Shown here: positions 4,876 through 6,912 of the stretch, one piece after another
How positions within the stretch are numbered: position 1 is the stretch's first letter
Layout of the letters: the number at the start of each line of letters is the position of its first letter
Assembly (NCBI GenBank): GCA_050014815.1
Contig: JBEKCP010000333.1
Span: forward strand, 1 to 6,912
Reading direction: 5' to 3'
DNA length: 6,912 nucleotides
DNA from: JBEKCP01 sp050014815
Lineage (GTDB): Bacteria > Planctomycetota > Planctomycetia > Pirellulales > Thermoguttaceae
Program-made: the position numbers and the translations under genes
Notes under the pieces: model-generated
The model's input: the letters and a program-made list of their open reading frames with translations, nothing else
Told to the model about the DNA's origin: nothing
Database searches by the model: none

Positions 4876-6426
4876 TCACTCCCTCTCCCCTCCGCTCCGC
4901 ATCCGCGGCGACTCGGGTCTCGCTTGGGCCGGCTCGCCGCCGGGCTTCGCCTCCGGGATGTCCGAGTGCTCGCCCCCGCCGGCCGCGAGTTCCAGGGCCG
5001 TCACGTCCGTCTCCTCGGGTACATAGGGTACTTCGCGGAACTGGGCATGCTCGAGGATCCGGTCGACGACCTTGTGCTCGACGACCTGGTTATGGAGCGC
5101 GTCCATCGCGCCGCCCTTCTCCAGCCGGGCACGGACGCGGCGGGCCGACTCGCCGCTCTGGTCCGCAATCCGCTCGATCTCCCGGTCGTAATCCTCCTCG
5201 CCGGCTTCGATTTCCTCCACCTCGGCGATCCGCTCGAGGATGAAGTGTTCCTTCAGGGCGCGGGCGGTCGAGGCGCGGCTGTTCTGGCGCAGGAGGTTTT
5301 CGCGGGCGCGGATCTCGTCGTCGGAGAAGCCGCTTGAGCGGAGTTCCAGGACGGCCCGCTGCAGTTCCCGCTGGCTCTGCCGCTTGAGCAACTCGGGGGG
5401 CAGCTCCCAATCGGCCGCCACGGTCAAGGCGGCGGTGATCTGTTGGCGGGCCCGCTGCCGCTGCTGGTATTCCAGCCGCCGCTTTAGCGCATCGCGGATC
5501 TCGTCGCGGAGATCGGCCTCGAGCTCGAAGCCGCCCAGCTCGTGGAGCAGGTGGGCGTCCAGCTCGGGAATCTCCAGCTTCTTGACCTCCAGGACGTCGA
5601 AGACGGCCGTGACGGTCTGGCCGCGGAGGGCCTCGTTGGGGGCGTCTTCGCTGAGCCGGGCTTCGAGCGTCCGCGCCTGGCCCGCCGTCACCCCCGCCAT
5701 CGCCGCGTCGAATCCCTCGATCTTGCCGTCGCGGAAACTCAGGACCGGGCGGAGCCGAATGACTTCTTCCGAGGCGCTGGAAATCACCTGCTCGCCGTGC
5801 TTGAACGTCAGATTGGTGGTAATGTAGTCGCCGGGCTGGGCCGGCCTGTCGTAGGGCACCAGCCGGCCGCGCTCGGCCAGGATCCGCTGGAGCGCCCCCT
5901 CCACGTCCTCGGCGGTGAACTCGCGGACAGGCCGCTCGATCGAAAGCCCTTTCCACTTGGGCAGGTCGAACTGCGGGCGAACCTCCAGGTCGAACTCGAA
6001 CGTCAGCGGCCCCTCCTTCGGGATCTCGACCGACTCCAGGTCCAGGTCCGGCTCGCTAATGGCCGACAGGTCGTGCTCGTCGTGGATCTGGGCGAGGCTG
6101 TCCATCAGGAGCGCCCCCTTCACCTTCTCCGCCACTTCCTTGCGGAAGCGGTGCTCGACGAGCTTCCGCGGGGCATGCCCGGGCCGGAAACCCGGCACCT
6201 GCGCCGTCGACCTCAACTCGCTGAACTCGTGGTCGAAATACCGGTCGATGTCCTCCCGCGAGATGGTCACGCCGATGTGCCGCTGGCAGGCGCTGCGGTT
6301 CTGGATGTCCACCCCAAGCTGCAATTTCGGTTTCTCCTCGACCTCGGGAGTCTCCGCGCCTTGGTCGGCAAGGACTTCCTGCGAATCGAGGGCCTCGCCG
6401 GTCTCTTGTTGCTCATTGTCAGACAT
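4876..6426 (-). CDS. tig: Trigger factor, ribosome-associated chaperone and peptidyl-prolyl isomerase
   Basis: The 516-residue product has the three trigger factor domains in order. The ribosome-binding domain spans about 45-155 with the signature GFRPGHAP at 79-86, which docks on ribosomal protein uL23. The FKBP-type PPIase domain spans about 160-285 (PGDYITTNLTF at 198-208, GFDAAMAGVTAGQ at 238-250). The helical chaperone arm spans about 286-465. The family is usually near 430-450 residues. The surplus is an acidic N-terminal extension (residues 1-40, rich in E/D/Q) and a disordered C-terminal tail (about 468-516, rich in G/E/P/R). The ATG at 6426 gives the full acidic segment; its ribosome site is weak (GGCGGGCG). 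The gene starts 48 nt after tRNA-Gly on the same strand and is probably transcribed with it from the promoter at 6569-6596. Confidence 0.96.
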   Translation of the reverse strand: MSDNEQQETGEALDSQEVLADQGAETPEVEEKPKLQLGVDIQNRSACQRHIGVTISREDIDRYFDHEFSELRSTAQVPGFRPGHAPRKLVEHRFRKEVAEKVKGALLMDSLAQIHDEHDLSAISEPDLDLESVEIPKEGPLTFEFDLEVRPQFDLPKWKGLSIERPVREFTAEDVEGALQRILAERGRLVPYDRPAQPGDYITTNLTFKHGEQVISSASEEVIRLRPVLSFRDGKIEGFDAAMAGVTAGQARTLEARLSEDAPNEALRGQTVTAVFDVLEVKKLEIPELDAHLLHELGGFELEADLRDEIRDALKRRLEYQQRQRARQQITAALTVAADWELPPELLKRQSQRELQRAVLELRSSGFSDDEIRARENLLRQNSRASTARALKEHFILERIAEVEEIEAGEEDYDREIERIADQSGESARRVRARLEKGGAMDALHNQVVEHKVVDRILEHAQFREVPYVPEETDVTALELAAGGGEHSDIPEAKPGGEPAQARPESPRMRSGGERE

Positions 6427-6474
6427 GATCGCCCGCCGTAAAAATTTTGTAAGAGCGTGTCATTAAAAGTAGAG

Positions 6475-6547
6475 AGCGGGTGATGGGATTCGAACCCACG
6501 ACAACGACGTTGGCAACGTCGTGCTCTACCAACTGAGCTACACCCGC
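6475..6547 (-). tRNA. tRNA-Gly (anticodon GCC)
   Basis: The 73-nt cloverleaf is complete on the minus strand. The acceptor stem is GCGGGTG/CACCCGC, the D arm is GCTC-AGTTGGTA-GAGC, the anticodon stem CGACG/CGTCG encloses TTGCCAA with anticodon GCC, and the T arm is GTGGG-TTCGAAT-CCCAT with one G-U pair. The discriminator base is U, as usual for tRNA-Gly. The next bases are CTC, so CCA is not encoded and must be added enzymatically. It decodes GGC and GGU, common codons in this GC-rich genome. Confidence 0.98.
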
Positions 6548-6568
6548 CCGGCACGGCCAAGTCCCGAA

Positions 6569-6596
6569 ATTATAGAATGAATGGGACCCGGTTCAA
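6569..6596 (-). promoter_or_regulatory. Sigma-70-type promoter of tRNA-Gly, probably also serving tig
   Basis: On the minus strand a -35 box TTGAAC (6591-6596) and a perfect -10 box TATAAT (6569-6574) are separated by 16 nt. Initiation would fall about 15 nt upstream of the mature tRNA 5' end, which is a normal leader length. No terminator stands between the tRNA and tig, so the same promoter may drive both. Confidence 0.8.
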
Positions 6597-6772
6597 GGGC
6601 AGTTGCCCCTTGGGAAGCAATGAATTGCGTTATTGCGAGCGGCGGCACCCCCATTGCGGGTTATGGGGAGGAGAAAAGCGCCTGTCAACTTCTCCCGGGC
6701 CGTCCAACTGACAGGCCCCCCCCGCACGACAGTTGTTGCCCCGCCGGCCGACAGGAACTATGATAAACGATC
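6597..6772. other. Divergent intergenic region with an 8-bp inverted repeat
   Basis: This spacer separates the tRNA promoter from the FHA-domain gene and holds no coding sequence I can support. It contains perfect inverted arms GCCTGTCA (6680-6687) and TGACAGGC (6709-6716) with a 21-nt spacer. GACAG occurs again at 6728-6732 and 6750-6754. The arms could form a hairpin or bind a dimeric regulator of the FHA gene; neither is shown. A TATGAT hexamer at 6759-6764 is a possible -10 element for the + strand gene. Confidence 0.4.
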
Positions 6773-6912
6773 ATGGAAGCAAGACTGCTGGTCACCAGCG
6801 GCAAGACGAACAAGCGGTGGGTAGCGCTGCGGCTTCCCGCCGTCTTGGGCCGCGGTCGCGAGGCCGGATTTACGGTCCCTCACCCGTTGATCAGTCGCCG
6901 GCACTGCGAGCT
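6773..6912 (+). CDS. FHA-domain protein (N-terminal part only)
   Basis: The frame opens with an ATG at 6773 and runs off the right edge after 46 codons. The visible part is the first half of a forkhead-associated domain, which binds phosphothreonine peptides: the LGRGRE turn (G26-R27) is followed by VPHPLISRRHCE, giving the conserved Ser41 and His44 of the S-x-x-H motif. The domain begins at the very N-terminus. What follows it (further FHA, kinase, cyclase or export domain) is outside the window, so the role is open. The gene diverges from the tRNA-tig block. No ribosome site is well placed: AGGAA lies 15 nt upstream of the ATG. Confidence 0.85.
   Translation, partial: MEARLLVTSGKTNKRWVALRLPAVLGRGREAGFTVPHPLISRRHCE

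Noticed and set aside
3033..5337. Two long + strand open frames (3033-4340 and 4078-5337) across the clpP and tig genes
   Set aside because: Both are antisense to clearly identified clpP and tig sequences, and their products have no family features.
5542..6441. A 299-codon open frame on the + strand across tig
   Set aside because: It is the antisense of the PPIase and ribosome-binding domains of trigger factor, which are certain.
6581..6824. Small + strand open frames in the tRNA-FHA spacer
   Set aside because: They overlap the start of the FHA gene in other frames, have no ribosome site and encode no recognisable sequence.

Overview
The window is a dense stretch of a high-GC bacterial chromosome, most likely a member of the Planctomycetota. 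The reasons are the adjacent pair of different clpP genes behind tig, a proline-rich lipoprotein with a short coiled coil next to its lipobox (a layout I associate with planctomycetes), an FHA-domain gene, and a tRNA that does not encode its CCA end. The phylum assignment is an inference from gene content and style; there is no rRNA here to confirm it.

All genes but the last lie on the minus strand, so in transcription order the window reads from right to left. At the right edge the start of an FHA-domain gene (6773-6912, + strand, cut off) diverges from a minus-strand block. That block begins with a near-consensus promoter (TTGAAC-N16-TATAAT, 6569-6596), then tRNA-Gly(GCC) (6475-6547), trigger factor tig (4876-6426), a first clpP (4159-4755) and a second clpP (3453-4046). 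Trigger factor meets nascent chains at the ribosome exit, and the ClpP subunits form the proteolytic barrel that takes substrates from a Clp ATPase. Placing tig next to clpP is widely conserved, but no clpX is visible in this window. Between the two clpP genes sits a compact pair of GC-rich palindromes in inverted orientation (4062-4147) that looks like an interspersed REP/BIME-type repeat. Downstream of the second clpP is another inverted repeat built from degenerate 7-base units (3351-3436).

Next comes a secreted lipoprotein of unknown function (2240-3298). A two-gene restriction-modification module follows: a small PD-(D/E)XK nuclease (1654-2214) and, 6 bp behind it, an M.PvuII-like beta-class amino-methyltransferase, probably N4-cytosine specific (712-1647). 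This module is visibly lower in GC than the DNA around it and is probably an acquired cassette. The left edge holds a membrane methyltransferase of the isoprenylcysteine carboxyl methyltransferase type (1-689, C-terminus outside the window).

The most interesting items are the restriction-modification pair, whose nuclease I cannot place in a known family, and the paired palindrome sitting directly against the ribosome binding site of the second clpP. I see no CRISPR array, transposase or clear intrinsic terminator. No gene-free stretch exceeds 300 bases; the longest is 6548-6772.
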